A DNA stretch of 6,706 nucleotides from an uncultured Bacilli bacterium (GTDB taxonomy: Bacteria; Bacillota_I; Bacilli_A; RFN20; CAG-826). The notes below the pieces were generated by a model, which worked only from the letters and a program-made list of their open reading frames with translations, was not told the DNA's origin and made no database searches. The stretch covers positions 1 to 6,706 of the forward strand of contig CAKPAV010000096.1 in assembly GCA_934133115.1 (NCBI GenBank), read 5' to 3'. A program made the translations under genes and the position numbers. Shown here in pieces: positions 5,944 to 6,706 of the stretch. Within the stretch, counting starts at the first letter, position 1. Each line of letters opens with the position of its first letter.

Positions 5944-5999
5944 GCTTAAGAGTAAGATTATAGTTGTTTTTTATAGTTATTATATGTGGGGTGTAGAAA

Positions 6000-6706
6000 A
6001 TGGAAAACAAAGAAAATTCACAAAATATAATCAATAATGTCGATAAAGAAAACACAATTATTCCTTCACAATTTAAAAGAGTAGAAATATTGCTTGCTGA
6101 TGGACTTTACGATAAGGCTGATGAAGTGTTGGAGCGTTTTCTTGATACTGATCCTACTAATTCAAAAGCGTATTTATATAAGCTATTAGTGGAATTAAAA
6201 CTTAGTTCTATTAATCAACTAAAAAAGTATGATAAACCTATCGATACTTATTATAATTACAAAAAAGCTTATGAATATGGTAACGAATTAGAAAAAGAGA
6301 AACTAAATTCAATTAATGAATCTATTAAAACTAATATTACTAATAAAAGATTAACAAGCATATACGATAATGCAATACGCTTAAAAGATGAAAAAAAGTA
6401 CGATATTGCCATAGATTTATTTACACTTATATTGGATTTTAAAGATTCAAAAGAGCAAATAAATGAATGTAAAGAATTAAAATATGGCTTTAAATATGAT
6501 TTTGCTATGGAATTAATGAAATCTAAAAAATATTCTAAAGCAATAGAATTTTTTGTTGCTGTTAAAGAATATAAAAATGTAGATTCAGAAATTGAAAAAT
6601 GTAAACAATTAATGGAAGAAGCTAAAAAAGAAGAAATTTATAAAAAATATGTATTCGATAGGAAATTAACTATAAAAGATTATCCTTTTATTGAAAGATC
6701 ATGCGC
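6000..6706 (+). CDS. TPR-like helical-repeat protein, 3' end missing
   Basis: The frame is open from the ATG at 6000 to the window end: 235 complete codons plus two bases, with no internal stop. An in-frame TAG at 5994-5996 excludes an earlier start. GGGGTG (5988-5993) is the likely ribosome binding site. There is no signal peptide or membrane helix, so it is predicted cytoplasmic so far. Helical-repeat units are visible: GLYDKADEVLERFLDTDPTN (residues 35-54), then KAYLYKLLVELKLSS, a YNYKKAYEYGNELEKEKL unit (86-102), KKYDIAIDLFTLILDFKDSK (132-151) and KKYSKAIEFFVAVKEYKNVD (176-195). The sequence resembles Bacillota TPR proteins in which such units alternate with short 'DYKDSKEKIEECK' turns, often with other domains at one end. 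A role in protein-protein contacts is likely for the fold; the partner is unknown. It is probably transcribed separately from the protease gene. Confidence 0.85.
   Translation, partial: MENKENSQNIINNVDKENTIIPSQFKRVEILLADGLYDKADEVLERFLDTDPTNSKAYLYKLLVELKLSSINQLKKYDKPIDTYYNYKKAYEYGNELEKEKLNSINESIKTNITNKRLTSIYDNAIRLKDEKKYDIAIDLFTLILDFKDSKEQINECKELKYGFKYDFAMELMKSKKYSKAIEFFVAVKEYKNVDSEIEKCKQLMEEAKKEEIYKKYVFDRKLTIKDYPFIERSC

Noticed and set aside
5904..5999. Terminator after the protease gene using GCATT (5917-5921) and AATGC (5941-5945) with the later T run
   Set aside because: The stem is only about 5 bp without a bulge and the T run lies more than 20 nt downstream, so it is too weak to call.
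1..6706. CRISPR array, insertion sequence or prophage genes
   Set aside because: No regularly spaced repeats, transposase, integrase or phage structural genes are visible on either strand.

Overview
The window is A+T-rich DNA that reads as the chromosome of a low-GC member of the Bacillota, probably a host-associated or gut lineage near the Bacilli/Mollicutes branch. The reasons are the strong A/T bias in codons and spacers, Shine-Dalgarno-type sites in front of most genes, an Opp transporter whose OppF carries a long lysine/glutamate-rich insertion, and a papain-like cell-surface protease of a Clostridia/Bacilli type. All visible conserved tryptophans are TGG, and TAA, TAG and TGA all end genes, so the standard bacterial code (table 11) fits and the mycoplasma code does not. 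The taxonomic placement is an inference.

Left part (1-1951): the 3' end of an opp oligopeptide-transport operon. The last codons of oppD are followed by a complete oppF and a small three-helix membrane protein (DUF3899-like) that overlaps oppF by 11 nt. A good intrinsic terminator closes the unit. The oppD fragment has an in-frame TAA inside its conserved C-terminal tail.

Middle (1952-2758): a tRNA-Arg(UCG) gene with its own promoter and encoded CCA, followed by a strong hairpin. Next comes a gene-free stretch with a 12-bp perfect inverted repeat, an inner palindrome and three A7 tracts. After it lies a small lipoprotein-like reading frame, also interrupted by an in-frame TAA (codon 43) but otherwise open for 117 codons.

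Right part (2759-6706): a two-gene unit encodes a four-helix membrane protein with a divergent C-terminal DUF1232/YkvA-like domain and a membrane-anchored C1 (papain-like) cysteine protease with a lectin-like domain and Ig-like repeats. They are joined by a 4-codon micro-ORF that makes ATGA overlaps with both genes, which suggests coupled translation. A cytoplasmic TPR-like helical-repeat protein begins at 6000 and runs off the window.

The genes point to peptide use and the cell envelope: OppDF energises peptide import, and the surface protease could release peptides or remodel surface proteins. This link is inferred from proximity only. The most unusual points are the two isolated TAA codons in otherwise well-preserved frames, the micro-ORF junction, the large OppF insertion, and the structured non-coding DNA after the tRNA.
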